In this document: positions 8,802-17,349 of the stretch, one piece after another
Layout of the letters: every line of letters starts with the position of its first letter
How positions within the stretch are numbered: the first letter of the stretch is position 1
Source: Muribaculaceae bacterium
Lineage (GTDB): Bacteria; Bacteroidota; Bacteroidia; Bacteroidales; Muribaculaceae
Length of the DNA stretch: 64,000 nucleotides
Direction of reading: 5' to 3'
NCBI GenBank assembly: GCA_023665425.1
Contig: JAMPDX010000001.1
Span: 473,025-537,024 of the forward strand
Program-made: the position numbers and the translations under genes
The notes under the pieces: generated by a model
The model's database searches: none
Told to the model about the DNA's origin: nothing
The model's input: only the letters and a program-made list of their open reading frames with translations

Positions 8802-9460
8802 AATATTCAATTGGAACGCCTTGACGGCATCTTTATAGCCACCACCAAACTTGCCGACAATCTTGACAAAGCCTTCGAGCGTCGCTTCCTATTCAAAATC
8901 CGTTTCGACAAGCCCACTGTTGAGGTAAAGACTAAGAGCTTGTTTAATAAAAAATGTGAATGTCAGGGCGGTGTATTTTTGAGCTAATTTGTCTTGTCTT
9001 GCAGGGAGCAATGCGAGCATTGTGACCGGAAAGACGAGTCAAAGTAGCCAAAAAGACGCCGTGATTTAACATTCTCACATAATTTATAAATTATCTTTTT
9101 ACTTCATTGAGAGTCTTGTTTCCAAAAATTACTGTTATGTCTCTCAGCTGCACCTCAGCTTTGAGGCTGCAGACACATCTGCGACCCTGAGTTCACATTT
9201 TTTATTAAACAAGCTCTAAAATATGGAGAGACAAATTAGCTGCACTCACGCAGGAGCAGGCACACACCTTGGCTGCCCGCTACGACTTTAGCGGTGATGA
9301 GATTGATAATATTGTCCGCAAATCGCTCATGGCAGAAGTGCTGGAAAGTAAGGCTCCCTCATTCACTGAGATTAAGAAACTTTGCTCAGAAGAAAAATTA
9401 GGCAAATCCATGGGCCAACGAGTCGGATTTAGACCCCATCCAACAATAAAGAGATTCTGA
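8802..9460 (+). pseudogene. AAA+ ATPase C-terminal remnant, split by a MITE
   Basis: After an in-frame TAA at 8799-8801, codons 8802-8935 encode ERLDGIFIATTKLADNLDKA followed by FERRF and KIRFDKP, the sensor-1 and arginine-finger part of a AAA+ ATPase. The frame then enters a 281 bp element (8936-9216). Deleting that element plus one TAA copy joins ACT-AA to A-ATA and continues as TKIWRDKLAALTQEQAH to a TGA at 9458-9460, the C-terminal helical lid (YDFSGDEIDNIVRK). Walker A and B are missing. The usual sensor-1 Asn is Lys. The remnant of about 124 codons is therefore truncated at its 5' end by the hairpin repeat and interrupted by the element. The open frame at 9269-9460 is its tail, not a separate gene. 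Confidence 0.85.
8936..9216. mobile_element. MITE-like element, family B, with TAA target duplication
   Basis: This 281 bp non-coding element has perfect 25 bp terminal inverted repeats (8936-8960 and 9192-9216; the end begins GAGCTTGTTTAATAAAAAAT). It is flanked by TAA on both sides (8933-8935 and 9217-9219). It lies inside the AAA+ pseudogene, and removing it with one TAA restores the frame exactly, which proves insertion into a once-continuous coding sequence. Internal blocks are ATTTTTGAGC (8975-8984), the palindrome CAATGC-GA-GCATTG (9009-9022) and GCCAAAAAGACGCCG (9047-9061). Read on the minus strand, these follow the same order and spacing as family A. A 3 bp TNA-type duplication fits IS5/Harbinger-like transposases (inference). 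Confidence 0.88.
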
Positions 9461-9465
9461 CTGAC

Positions 9466-10134
9466 TCACGAATAAATGGCTTGAAATGCCTTGTTTAGGC
9501 GGGGAATGGGGTCTGCGTAATGGTTACCGGGTACGCTTTCGAATTGCACACGGATATTATGCCCCCTCAGTAAGCTTATTATCGCTTGAGTATTGACACC
9601 CACTGATTTGAAGGCCTGCACATTGGTCTGTGTTTCCGTGTCGCCTAAAAGTAAGAATGCTTTCCCTGGTTTGGGCGGTATAGGTTGGGCATTAATCCAC
9701 TCCATAAATCCATCATACCAGAATGAGCCGGAGAGGGAAGCTATGTTGAGGAATGTGTCGCAGACAATCCATTGCCACAATGCGAATAGTCCGGACATCG
9801 ATACCCCGAAAAGGGTCCGTTCAGGCGTCTGTGACACCCCCAACACTTGCTCTATCTGTGGAATAACATCTTGCTGCAGTGTGTGCAGGAAAGCAGATGA
9901 CTCTCCTTTAAATGGCGGACACCCGCGCGGCACTCCCTTGGCCGGCCAAGGGCTGAAAACATTTTGCCAATCCATACCGGTGATTACTACGATTGACACC
10001 CCGTATTTGATTGCCGTCGGAGTTATCCAGTCTGACAATATGTCCATTGGGTATAGTATATAAGCTATTCCATTGTTGCCTGCTGTATGGCAACATTGGC
10101 AATGCAAATTATCTATTTCGAGTTGCGTTAACAT
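9466..10134 (-). CDS. Alpha/beta-hydrolase, esterase D/IroE-like
   Basis: The 222-residue protein has an alpha/beta-hydrolase core with nucleophile elbow GVSMSG (Ser at about residue 113). LLLGDTETQ is the probable Asp region and GNHYADPIP carries the candidate catalytic His near the C-terminus. This layout is that of the putative-esterase family that includes enterobactin-esterase relatives. It has no signal peptide and so is cytoplasmic. Its ATG overlaps the end of the GNAT gene by 7 bp, and the adenylation gene lies before that, so all three are one operon. An ester or thioester hydrolase role acting on the product of its neighbours is a reasonable inference, but the substrate is unknown. 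Confidence 0.75.
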   Translation of the reverse strand: MLTQLEIDNLHCQCCHTAGNNGIAYILYPMDILSDWITPTAIKYGVSIVVITGMDWQNVFSPWPAKGVPRGCPPFKGESSAFLHTLQQDVIPQIEQVLGVSQTPERTLFGVSMSGLFALWQWIVCDTFLNIASLSGSFWYDGFMEWINAQPIPPKPGKAFLLLGDTETQTNVQAFKSVGVNTQAIISLLRGHNIRVQFESVPGNHYADPIPRLNKAFQAIYS

Positions 10135-10586
10135 GCTTCGTTGTTTTCATATTTCATCAAGTCCTGCATGGGAGCAAATCCGAGCGTTACATACAGATTG
10201 CGGGCCTCGGGTGTTGTCTCAAGGTAAATCTTGTGGCAGCCCAATGCCCGGGCTTGTCTGATAAGATGCCTGACAATGTCATGAGCTATACCTTTGTTCC
10301 TGAAGTCTTTACGCACATAGATGTTCATAATATATGCACATTTGCCCGTAGGATTGTCAGGCGAGGGGAGTTCATCATGCAGACAAATGGCTCCGCAGCC
10401 GCATGGATTACCGTCAACGGATGCTACGAAGCCTATATGTGTACCATCCGCTACATGGATGCTATAATATTTTCGATTTGAGGCGAGCAGTGCATCAGTG
10501 GGCTTGACCCCAAACACATTACGTATCACCTCCTCGCGCCATGCCATGAGGGTATCAATGGATGTCTCCTTTTCTATTGTCGGCAT
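10128..10586 (-). CDS. GNAT-family N-acetyltransferase
   Basis: The 152-residue protein has the GNAT acetyl-CoA motif IYVRKDFRNKGIAHDIVRHL (motif A, with RxxGxA) and the C-terminal RNLYVTLGF segment (motif B). The frame is open to 10718, but homology starts at MPTIEKETSID, so I place the start at 10586. That overlaps the end of the adenylation gene by 13 bp. It overlaps the downstream hydrolase by 7 bp. The tight overlaps argue that acetylation is part of the same pathway as amino-acid adenylation. The acceptor amine is not identifiable from sequence. Confidence 0.8.
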   Translation of the reverse strand: MPTIEKETSIDTLMAWREEVIRNVFGVKPTDALLASNRKYYSIHVADGTHIGFVASVDGNPCGCGAICLHDELPSPDNPTGKCAYIMNIYVRKDFRNKGIAHDIVRHLIRQARALGCHKIYLETTPEARNLYVTLGFAPMQDLMKYENNEAC

Positions 10587-12022
10587 AGCACACCCCCCTC
10601 TTTCATTACTACCGGTAGCGCCTGCATATCCACTTTGCCGCGGCGAGTGACCGGTATCTGCTTCAGCTTGACAAAGAACTCGGGCATCATGAAGTCCGGC
10701 AAACGCTCCTCTAACCATTTGCGAATGTCATGCAGCGAGCAGTCATCGGCGGCCACTATATAGGCTACAAGGTAGTGCAGATTGTCATCATCAAGAAATG
10801 CCCTGACAATACCGTGGTTTACACATGGACACTTGTTGAGCACATTCTCCACCTCTTCGGGCTCCACACGTTGGCCTTGTATCATCACCTGATCATCCCG
10901 CCTATGCAGGAAGGCGATGTTGCCGTCAGGGAGTTCATAGCCCAAGTCCCCGCTGCGATACATGCGGGAGCTGTCAGAGAGTGTTACAAAGTTTCTCTGT
11001 TCGGGGGGATTACCGAGATACCCACGGCTTACACCCTCTCCAAAGATGCAAATTTCACCCGTTTCCCCCGGTTTTACTTCGTGCAATTGCTTATCGAGGA
11101 TTTTGACATTCACTCCCTTAACAGATTTTCCTACCGGGAATGTGCCGTCAGGCAACGGCTCGGCATTATCGGCCCGGAAATAATTTGAGCATACGGTAGT
11201 CTCAGATGGGCCATAAGTGTTGTAAATTTTAACGCCTTTCCTTTTTAGGTTGAATATGTAGTTGGCGCGGAGCACATCGCCACCGCTGATTAAAAGCTTG
11301 ACAGAAGACGGAATAGCCGGGAGTTCGTTTATATCGGCAATAAGGTATGGAAAGCCGTCTATGATGGTCACCCCATGTCGCTCCACGAAACTCATCAAAC
11401 CCTCAATTGGGCCATTATGTATATTATAAGGGGGTATGCACAGAGCAGCTCCGTTGAGCAGAGTGGTGAAAACCTCCTCCACAAAAATATCAAACGAGCA
11501 TACGGAATATTGGAGCATTATATCGCCCGGCCCGGTGTGAAATTCCGCCTCAAATGCTTCGGCATAATTTACCACCGAATGGTTTTCCACAACTACCCCT
11601 TTAGGGCTGCCGGAGGTGCCGGATGTATATAGCACATATGCCACACCCTCGGGAGTGGAGCGGTCAGGAAGCTCGTTCTTGGCAATTGGCAGGTTGCGAC
11701 AAAAATCATCATCAATAATAAGTTGCACACCTGCTTGCTGCATCATATATTCAATTCGCATTTTTGGCAGAGAGGGTTCAGCCGGAATGTAGGCTGCTCC
11801 GCTTTTTAACACTGCGAGCATGGCGGCAATCTGTTCCGCACCATGGCGCATCACAATACCTACTGCCGGCAACTTGTTGTCGTAAAACTTAGCCATAATC
11901 CTGTTGGCCAACGCATCAAGTTCGGAGTATGTGAGTGTCCTGCCATCTTCGATAATAGCTATGGCGTCAGGGTACCGATTGACAATAGCCTTAAAAGCAG
12001 AATAAATAGTGTGTGTTTTCAT
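10574..12022 (-). CDS. Stand-alone amino-acid adenylation enzyme (NRPS A-domain-like)
   Basis: The 482-residue ANL-superfamily enzyme shows A-domain cores in order: A3 YTSGTSGSPKG, A4 FDIFVEE, A5 YNTYGPSETT, A7 YRSGDLG, A8 RRDDQVMIQGQRVEPEEVE and A10 TRRGKVD with the catalytic Lys. It ends directly after A10, with no carrier-protein, condensation or thioesterase domain. Asp of FDIF is the residue that binds the alpha-amino group in amino-acid-activating domains. My hand alignment to GrsA gives the pocket code D-I-E-D-I-G-T-V-C-K, whose acidic positions suggest a basic amino acid such as lysine or ornithine. A D-alanyl carrier ligase (DltA) is an alternative. It heads an overlapping operon with a GNAT enzyme and an esterase. 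Confidence 0.85.
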   Translation of the reverse strand: MKTHTIYSAFKAIVNRYPDAIAIIEDGRTLTYSELDALANRIMAKFYDNKLPAVGIVMRHGAEQIAAMLAVLKSGAAYIPAEPSLPKMRIEYMMQQAGVQLIIDDDFCRNLPIAKNELPDRSTPEGVAYVLYTSGTSGSPKGVVVENHSVVNYAEAFEAEFHTGPGDIMLQYSVCSFDIFVEEVFTTLLNGAALCIPPYNIHNGPIEGLMSFVERHGVTIIDGFPYLIADINELPAIPSSVKLLISGGDVLRANYIFNLKRKGVKIYNTYGPSETTVCSNYFRADNAEPLPDGTFPVGKSVKGVNVKILDKQLHEVKPGETGEICIFGEGVSRGYLGNPPEQRNFVTLSDSSRMYRSGDLGYELPDGNIAFLHRRDDQVMIQGQRVEPEEVENVLNKCPCVNHGIVRAFLDDDNLHYLVAYIVAADDCSLHDIRKWLEERLPDFMMPEFFVKLKQIPVTRRGKVDMQALPVVMKEGGVLCRQ

Positions 12023-12063
12023 ATTTGCATAGAAAAATGTTACCGTTTATCTATGCAAATATA
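12021..12063 (-). promoter_or_regulatory. Promoter with a 12 bp inverted-repeat operator
   Basis: ATATTTGCATAG (12021-12032) and CTATGCAAATAT (12051-12062) form a perfect 12 bp inverted repeat with 18 bp between arms. One arm contains a minus-strand TATATTTG -7 box (12063-12056) and the other overlaps the adenylation start codon (12022-12020). Because one arm lies in the promoter itself, the repeat is more likely a DNA operator than an RNA hairpin. The -33 element is weak (nearest CAA at 12087-12089), which would suit a regulated promoter. Confidence 0.5.
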
Positions 12064-12090
12064 ATGCTGTGGAAAGTAATTTTGTTCAAC

Positions 12091-13131
12091 TTAGGTCGGA
12101 TTGGATGGAGAACTTTGGGCAGCAGGAGAAAGCTCGGATGGTGTTTCAGGTATCGGGGTTGTCTCCGTGCTTTGTACAGCCTCGGGAGTTTCGGAGTTCT
12201 CATGTGTAGATGGAGCAGCCGGGGTGCTTGATAATGAATGGCTCTTGCTTGATGAGCCCGTGCCGGTGCTTACTAACCCATTGGCAGCATCGGGGTATTT
12301 GCCGTAAGGGTCCATTGTGATTTTGGCAATGTGATACCCTTCGTTATTGTTGACCTGCTGGTCGCGTGCACTCGGAGATATGATAACGGGCATACCGGGA
12401 GTAACATACTTAACCAGCTCAAGAATGTTATCGTTTGTCACACGTATGCATCCGTGGCTGGTCCTCCTGCCTATACTGCCGGGGGAGGCAGTGCCGTGAA
12501 GGCCTATCTGGTATGAAACCGGGTTCTTAATGCGGATAAACCGGGGGCCGAATTGACCTTTTGCCGGGGATGTATAGCCGTTGTCGTTGGTGAAAAGCCA
12601 GTCTGTACTGTCGTAAATTCCCTCTACTGAGAAGAACCCTTCGGGAGTACGATTGTCAGCCTTCTTGTGCTTTGTGCCATATCTGCGCGAGCAAGCGATG
12701 CCGTATGAGAGTATCTCGCGGCCATATTTGTCAAATAGGCCCACACGCATTTTTTCCTTATCAATGATAAGAAACTTATCGTATTTATTGTTAAGCAGAT
12801 TGGTGGCGTAAGAGAGCTCATCTTCTGCCATGCGAGGAATGATACCTTCGGCATATTTGGCAGCATCCGGTGACGCGTTCATATAGTCTAAAGCCTGTTG
12901 AGTAGAGGCAAAACTTAATTTGGGCTCTTCGGGCGCAGGGGCATCCCCCTTCATCTTTTCAGGCATTGAATCGGGCACCGCTGTAGCACCTTGTACGCCG
13001 GCGGAGTAGTCTGCAGAAGTATAATTACTGTCCGAGCCTGATGTGTGGCCATTACATGCAGTCAGGCACACTAAAGCTGCTAACACTGAGCATACTGCGA
13101 TGTTTCGGTATTTATGGTATGAACGTCTCAC
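12091..13131 (-). CDS. L,D-transpeptidase (YkuD domain) lipoprotein
   Basis: The YkuD catalytic motif HGTASPGSIGRRTSHGCIRV contains the His and nucleophilic Cys of L,D-transpeptidases, which form 3-3 peptidoglycan crosslinks or attach proteins to the wall. The frame is open to 13260, but the first 43 codons lie mainly within ygiQ. The hydrophobic run NIAVCSVLAALVCLTAC is a lipoprotein signal with lipobox LTAC, and only a GTG (13131-13129) precedes it suitably. I therefore use GTG, giving 346 residues. The linker after the lipobox is Ser/Gly-rich, and the tail beyond the catalytic domain is rich in Ser, Pro and Thr. It follows ygiQ by 50 bp and may be co-transcribed. Confidence 0.8.
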   Translation of the reverse strand: MRRSYHKYRNIAVCSVLAALVCLTACNGHTSGSDSNYTSADYSAGVQGATAVPDSMPEKMKGDAPAPEEPKLSFASTQQALDYMNASPDAAKYAEGIIPRMAEDELSYATNLLNNKYDKFLIIDKEKMRVGLFDKYGREILSYGIACSRRYGTKHKKADNRTPEGFFSVEGIYDSTDWLFTNDNGYTSPAKGQFGPRFIRIKNPVSYQIGLHGTASPGSIGRRTSHGCIRVTNDNILELVKYVTPGMPVIISPSARDQQVNNNEGYHIAKITMDPYGKYPDAANGLVSTGTGSSSKSHSLSSTPAAPSTHENSETPEAVQSTETTPIPETPSELSPAAQSSPSNPT

Positions 13132-13180
13132 AAATGATAATTTTAAGGCTGGGTTAATAAAATTGTTAACAACAGGTGAT

Positions 13181-15079
13181 TTATCTGCGTTTGAGTTTCC
13201 CTTTCTTGTGCGAGGCTGCGTCGAAATGCCTCCCGCTCTGTCCGGGATAAAGTTCATCAATTAGGTCGGGGCGATGCAGGCGCCGCAGGGCTGAAAGAAT
13301 AGCCTGCTTCTCCTCCGGCTTATACCAAAAGAAGAAACGCCTTTGCGCACTCTTTTGTTCCGGTGTCTTGGCTGTATATACTTGTTCGCCTGTGTATGGA
13401 TGTATGCCGGTATAATATATTTCGGTGGCGAGAGTCATGGGAGTAGGGGTGAAGTCTTGCACCTGCTCCAGGTGAAAATTCAATTCTTTGGTTTTGGCGG
13501 CCAGCTCTGCCATGTCAACATCGTGGCAGCCGGGATGCGAGCTTATAAAGTATGGTATTAGCTGCTGCTTGAGCCCGCAATCTTTGTTTACCTTGTCGAA
13601 GATGCGTTTGAACTTAATAAACTGCGAAAACTCCGGTTTGCGCATTATGTTCAGTACTGCCGCAGAGGTATGCTCGGGGGCCACTTTCAGACGACCACTT
13701 ACATGCTTCTCTATCAGTTCGCGGTTATATCGGTCATTGGCCTTTTGCACTTCAGGCAACTTTGCCGGCGACATAGACAGGTCATATCTGACACCGCTAC
13801 CGATGAAGCTCTTGGTAACACCCGGCACTGCGTCAGCACTGTGATAAATATCGAGAAGGGGGCGGTGGTCGTTATTGAGATTGGGGCAGGGGCGGGGATG
13901 CAGGCAGGAGGGCCTGACACATTTGGCACAGATATTCTTGTCAAAGCCGCCCATGGAATACATATTGGCAGAGGGGCCGCCGAGGTCGGATATGTATCCT
14001 TTAAAGTCGTGCATTGCTGCAATCTGACGCACCTCGCGCATTATGGATGCTTTGGAGCGAGATGCGATAAATTTGCCCTGATGGGCCGAGATGGTGCAGA
14101 AGGCGCATCCTCCGAAGCATCCACGATGCAAGCAAACGGAGTGGCGTATCATATTGTATGCCGGTATCTCTTTCCCTTTGTAGCGTGGGTGGGGTAAGCG
14201 GGTGAAAGGGAGGTCAAATGAGGCATCTATCTCGCCCGGCTTCATTGGGGGATACATCGGGTTGACTCGTACATATCTCTTGCCGGTCTTTTGATAGAGT
14301 GTTTTGCCATGCCAGCGGTTGCTCTCCTCTTCAATATAGCGGAAGTTCATGGCCTGAGCCCGTTTATCTTTAAGGCATTTTTCAAAGCTTGAAAGCTCGA
14401 TTGAGTTTTCCGGATCTTCGATATTGTCGGAGAAGAAGACAGTCTGCGGTACATCTGTTATCTCATGTATTGGGGTGCCCACCTTCAGACGGTGTGCAAT
14501 TTCAAGGATGGTTTTTTCGCCCATGCCGTAGCTTAACATGTCGGCCTTGCAGAGCGAGAGGATTGAGGGGAGCAACTTGTCTTGCCAGTAATCATAATGG
14601 CTGAGTCTGCGGAGAGATGCTTCAATACCGCCGGCTATCACCGGCACATCAGGATAGAGTTTCTTAAGGATGTCTGTGTATACTACCGTGGGATAGTCCG
14701 GGCGAGCGCCATGGCGTCCACCGACTGTATAAGCGTCGTCATGGCGCATACGACGAGCGGCGGTATAGTGGTTCACCATGGAGTCCATAGCGCCTGCAGA
14801 GACGCCGAAAAAGAGGCGCGGCTTTCCCAATTTCTTGAAGTCGCGCAGGTCATCTCGCCAGTTGGGTTGGGGCACTATAGCCACCCGATAGCCGGCAGCT
14901 TCAAGTGTGCGACCTATCACCGCAGCCCCAAAGGATGGATGATCTACGTATGCATCGCCGCTGAATAGGATGATATCCGGCTCATCCCATCCGCGCATGG
15001 CAAGTTCATCTTTCGTGGTGGGCAAGTACATTTTCTTGTCCACCAATGGATTGCCTTGTATTTTAGCTGCTCTATCCAT
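13181..15079 (-). CDS. YgiQ family radical SAM protein
   Basis: The 632-residue protein carries the radical-SAM cysteine cluster in HRGCFGGCAFC (about residue 315) preceded by the long N-terminal domain of UPF0313/YgiQ (LFSGDAYVDHPSFG, AGGIEASLRRLSHYDYW). The C-terminal part has FTPTPMTLATEIYYTG and a conserved Lys/Arg-rich tail. YgiQ enzymes are widespread, but their reaction is not established. It lies 17 bp downstream of uvrB and is probably co-transcribed with it. A second ATG (MYLPTTKDE) 16 codons in is a possible alternative start. Confidence 0.9.
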   Translation of the reverse strand: MDRAAKIQGNPLVDKKMYLPTTKDELAMRGWDEPDIILFSGDAYVDHPSFGAAVIGRTLEAAGYRVAIVPQPNWRDDLRDFKKLGKPRLFFGVSAGAMDSMVNHYTAARRMRHDDAYTVGGRHGARPDYPTVVYTDILKKLYPDVPVIAGGIEASLRRLSHYDYWQDKLLPSILSLCKADMLSYGMGEKTILEIAHRLKVGTPIHEITDVPQTVFFSDNIEDPENSIELSSFEKCLKDKRAQAMNFRYIEEESNRWHGKTLYQKTGKRYVRVNPMYPPMKPGEIDASFDLPFTRLPHPRYKGKEIPAYNMIRHSVCLHRGCFGGCAFCTISAHQGKFIASRSKASIMREVRQIAAMHDFKGYISDLGGPSANMYSMGGFDKNICAKCVRPSCLHPRPCPNLNNDHRPLLDIYHSADAVPGVTKSFIGSGVRYDLSMSPAKLPEVQKANDRYNRELIEKHVSGRLKVAPEHTSAAVLNIMRKPEFSQFIKFKRIFDKVNKDCGLKQQLIPYFISSHPGCHDVDMAELAAKTKELNFHLEQVQDFTPTPMTLATEIYYTGIHPYTGEQVYTAKTPEQKSAQRRFFFWYKPEEKQAILSALRRLHRPDLIDELYPGQSGRHFDAASHKKGKLKRR

Positions 15080-15096
15080 AAATTATTAGATACACT

Positions 15097-17193
15097 CTAA
15101 GCCTCAAGCTCTTGAAGCTTTTTGTCAAGAGCGAGATACTCGTCGCGCAGACGTGCGGCCTCGAGGAAGTTCATATCCTTGGCAGCGGTTGTGATGTCGC
15201 GGTTGAGCTTCTCCATATAAGTCTTGATGCTGTTTGCATCTTGAGCTATGAATTGTGTCACCGGGTCTGCCACAGCCGAATAGGTGTGCTCTTCCTCGAT
15301 ATATGGGCGTGGTCCGGCACTCAAACGGGCAGACGGAGCCTGACGAGATTTGCGGCTCTTGTCAGTTTGCTGCTTGTTTTCCTTGTCACTCTTGTAGAGC
15401 TCAAGCAGGTCATCGGCATTAGACTGCTTCACAATGCGAGTGGGCGTAATGCCATGTTTCAGATTATATTCCATCTGCTTCTTGCGGCGTCTCTCGGTCT
15501 CATCGATGGTCTGCTGCATGGAATCAGTAATCTTGTCGGCATACATTATGACATGTCCGTTAACATTACGAGCGGCACGTCCGGCAGTTTGTGTCAGGGA
15601 GCGATGATTGCGCAGGAAGCCCTCCTTGTCAGCATCCAGGATAGCTACCAGACTGACCTCAGGCAGGTCTATGCCTTCGCGCAGCAGGTTCACGCCGATA
15701 AGCACATCATACAGCCCTTTGCGCAGGTCCTCAAGTATTTGGATGCGCTCCAGAGTCTCAACGTCACTGTGGATGTAGGCTGTGCGGATATCCATTTTGG
15801 AGAAATAGTCGTTCAACTCTTCGGCCATACGCTTGGTGAGGGTTGTGACAAGGACTCGCTCATCCCTCTCCACACGTTGCTGTATCTCCTCGATGAGGTC
15901 ATCTATCTGATTGAGAGAGGGGCGCACCTCAATCTCCGGATCGAGCAAGCCGGTTGGCCGGATAATCTGCTCAACCACAACACCCTCCGACTGAGTGAGT
16001 TCATAGTCTGCCGGGGTGGCAGATACATAAATGGTTTGATTTGTGAGCCGCTCGAATTCATCGAAGCGGAGCGGGCGGTTGTCAATGGCGGCAGGCAGAC
16101 GGAAACCATATTCCACGAGGTTCATCTTGCGCGACAGATCGCCGCCGTTCATGGCTCTCAACTGCGGAATGGTGACATGGCTCTCATCGATGAAGGTGAT
16201 ATAGTCCTTCGGAAAGTAATCCAGCAGGCAGAACGGGCGAGCACCCGGTACGCGGCCGTCGAAGTAGCGGCTATAGTTCTCAATGCCGGAGCAATGGCCA
16301 AGTTCCTTAATCATCTCCAGGTCGTAAGTGACACGCTCCTGTAGGCGCTGTGCTTCAACCATTTTGCCCTCATTGCGGAAGAATTCGGTTTGTTTGCCAA
16401 GATCAAGAGCTATTTGGTCAATGGCCGACCCCATCCTCTCTTTTGACGTCACGAAGATATTTGCCGGGTAAATATTGAAACCATCTTCCTCTGTGAGCAC
16501 GGTTTGAGTCACCGGGTCAACAGTCTGAATTTTCTCCACCTCATCGCCCCAAAAGAGTACTCGGAGTTGTATCTCTTCAAAGCTGAGCATGATGTCTACA
16601 GTGTCACCCTTTACCCTAAATTCGCCGGGCCTGGGGTCAATGTCGGAGCGGGAATAGAGGCCCTCCACGAGTTTGCGCAAAAATAGATTGCGACTTATGC
16701 GCTCACCCTTCTTGATGGTGACAACTCCATGCTCGAAGTCTTCGGGATTACCCATACCATAGATGCAGGATACAGAAGAGACAACGATGACATCGCGTCT
16801 TCCGGACAGCAGGGCTGCCACTGTGGAGAGGCGTAACTTCTCTATTTGGTCGTTGATGGCAAGGTCCTTTTCAATATATTTGTCCTTACCGGGGATGTAT
16901 GCCTCGGGCTGATAGTAGTCGTAATAGCTGACGAAGTATTGCACCGAGTTTTCCGGGAAGAATGCCTTGAACTCGGAGTATAGCTGAGCGGCCAAAGTCT
17001 TGTTGTGTGACAGGATGAGGGCGGGACGCCGAGCCTGTGCTATGACATTGGCCATGGTAAATGTCTTGCCACTACCGGTGACACCAAGCAGAGTCTGGGC
17101 CTTGTCGTTGGCATTGATGCCGTCTACAAGCGCCTTAATAGCCTCCGGCTGGTCGCCGGTGGGAGAGTAAGCAGAAGAAATTTTATAATCCAT
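15097..17193 (-). CDS. uvrB: Excinuclease ABC subunit B
   Basis: The 698-residue protein is full-length UvrB. It has Walker A GVTGSGKTFTMA, the beta-hairpin region YYDYYQPEAYIPGKD that inserts into damaged DNA, helicase motif II DESHV, motifs V-VI (GINLLREG-like GVNLLREGIDLPE, QTAGRAARN), and a C-terminal UVR motif (about residues 650-695) that contacts UvrC. It verifies DNA lesions delivered by UvrA in nucleotide excision repair. A strong promoter lies at 17246-17277, and ygiQ follows after 17 bp. Confidence 0.97.
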   Translation of the reverse strand: MDYKISSAYSPTGDQPEAIKALVDGINANDKAQTLLGVTGSGKTFTMANVIAQARRPALILSHNKTLAAQLYSEFKAFFPENSVQYFVSYYDYYQPEAYIPGKDKYIEKDLAINDQIEKLRLSTVAALLSGRRDVIVVSSVSCIYGMGNPEDFEHGVVTIKKGERISRNLFLRKLVEGLYSRSDIDPRPGEFRVKGDTVDIMLSFEEIQLRVLFWGDEVEKIQTVDPVTQTVLTEEDGFNIYPANIFVTSKERMGSAIDQIALDLGKQTEFFRNEGKMVEAQRLQERVTYDLEMIKELGHCSGIENYSRYFDGRVPGARPFCLLDYFPKDYITFIDESHVTIPQLRAMNGGDLSRKMNLVEYGFRLPAAIDNRPLRFDEFERLTNQTIYVSATPADYELTQSEGVVVEQIIRPTGLLDPEIEVRPSLNQIDDLIEEIQQRVERDERVLVTTLTKRMAEELNDYFSKMDIRTAYIHSDVETLERIQILEDLRKGLYDVLIGVNLLREGIDLPEVSLVAILDADKEGFLRNHRSLTQTAGRAARNVNGHVIMYADKITDSMQQTIDETERRRKKQMEYNLKHGITPTRIVKQSNADDLLELYKSDKENKQQTDKSRKSRQAPSARLSAGPRPYIEEEHTYSAVADPVTQFIAQDANSIKTYMEKLNRDITTAAKDMNFLEAARLRDEYLALDKKLQELEA

Positions 17194-17245
17194 TTATTTC
17201 ATATTTAGCCACCTTTCTTACAGCCTGGGGCTTTACTTCAAATTA

Positions 17246-17277
17246 CAAATTTACACAAAAAAATCCATATAGCCAAA
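17246..17277 (-). promoter_or_regulatory. Promoter of uvrB
   Basis: On the minus strand TTTG (17277-17274), 20 bp, then TAAATTTG (17253-17246) match the Bacteroidota consensus. The transcript should start near 17241, about 48 nt before the uvrB ATG. Confidence 0.7.
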
Positions 17278-17349
17278 TTGTGCCATGTCCGTAAATAATT
17301 TGCATCCCGCTTATATTAGTGGGATGCAAAATATGAGGGTGTAAACTTG

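Noticed and set aside
9269..9460. Small independent 63-codon gene
   Set aside because: It is the in-frame C-terminal tail of the AAA+ pseudogene, continuous with 8802-8935 once the inserted element is removed.
15112..16344. 410-codon open frame opposite uvrB
   Set aside because: It lies wholly antisense to uvrB and lacks any domain pattern; shadow of the real gene.
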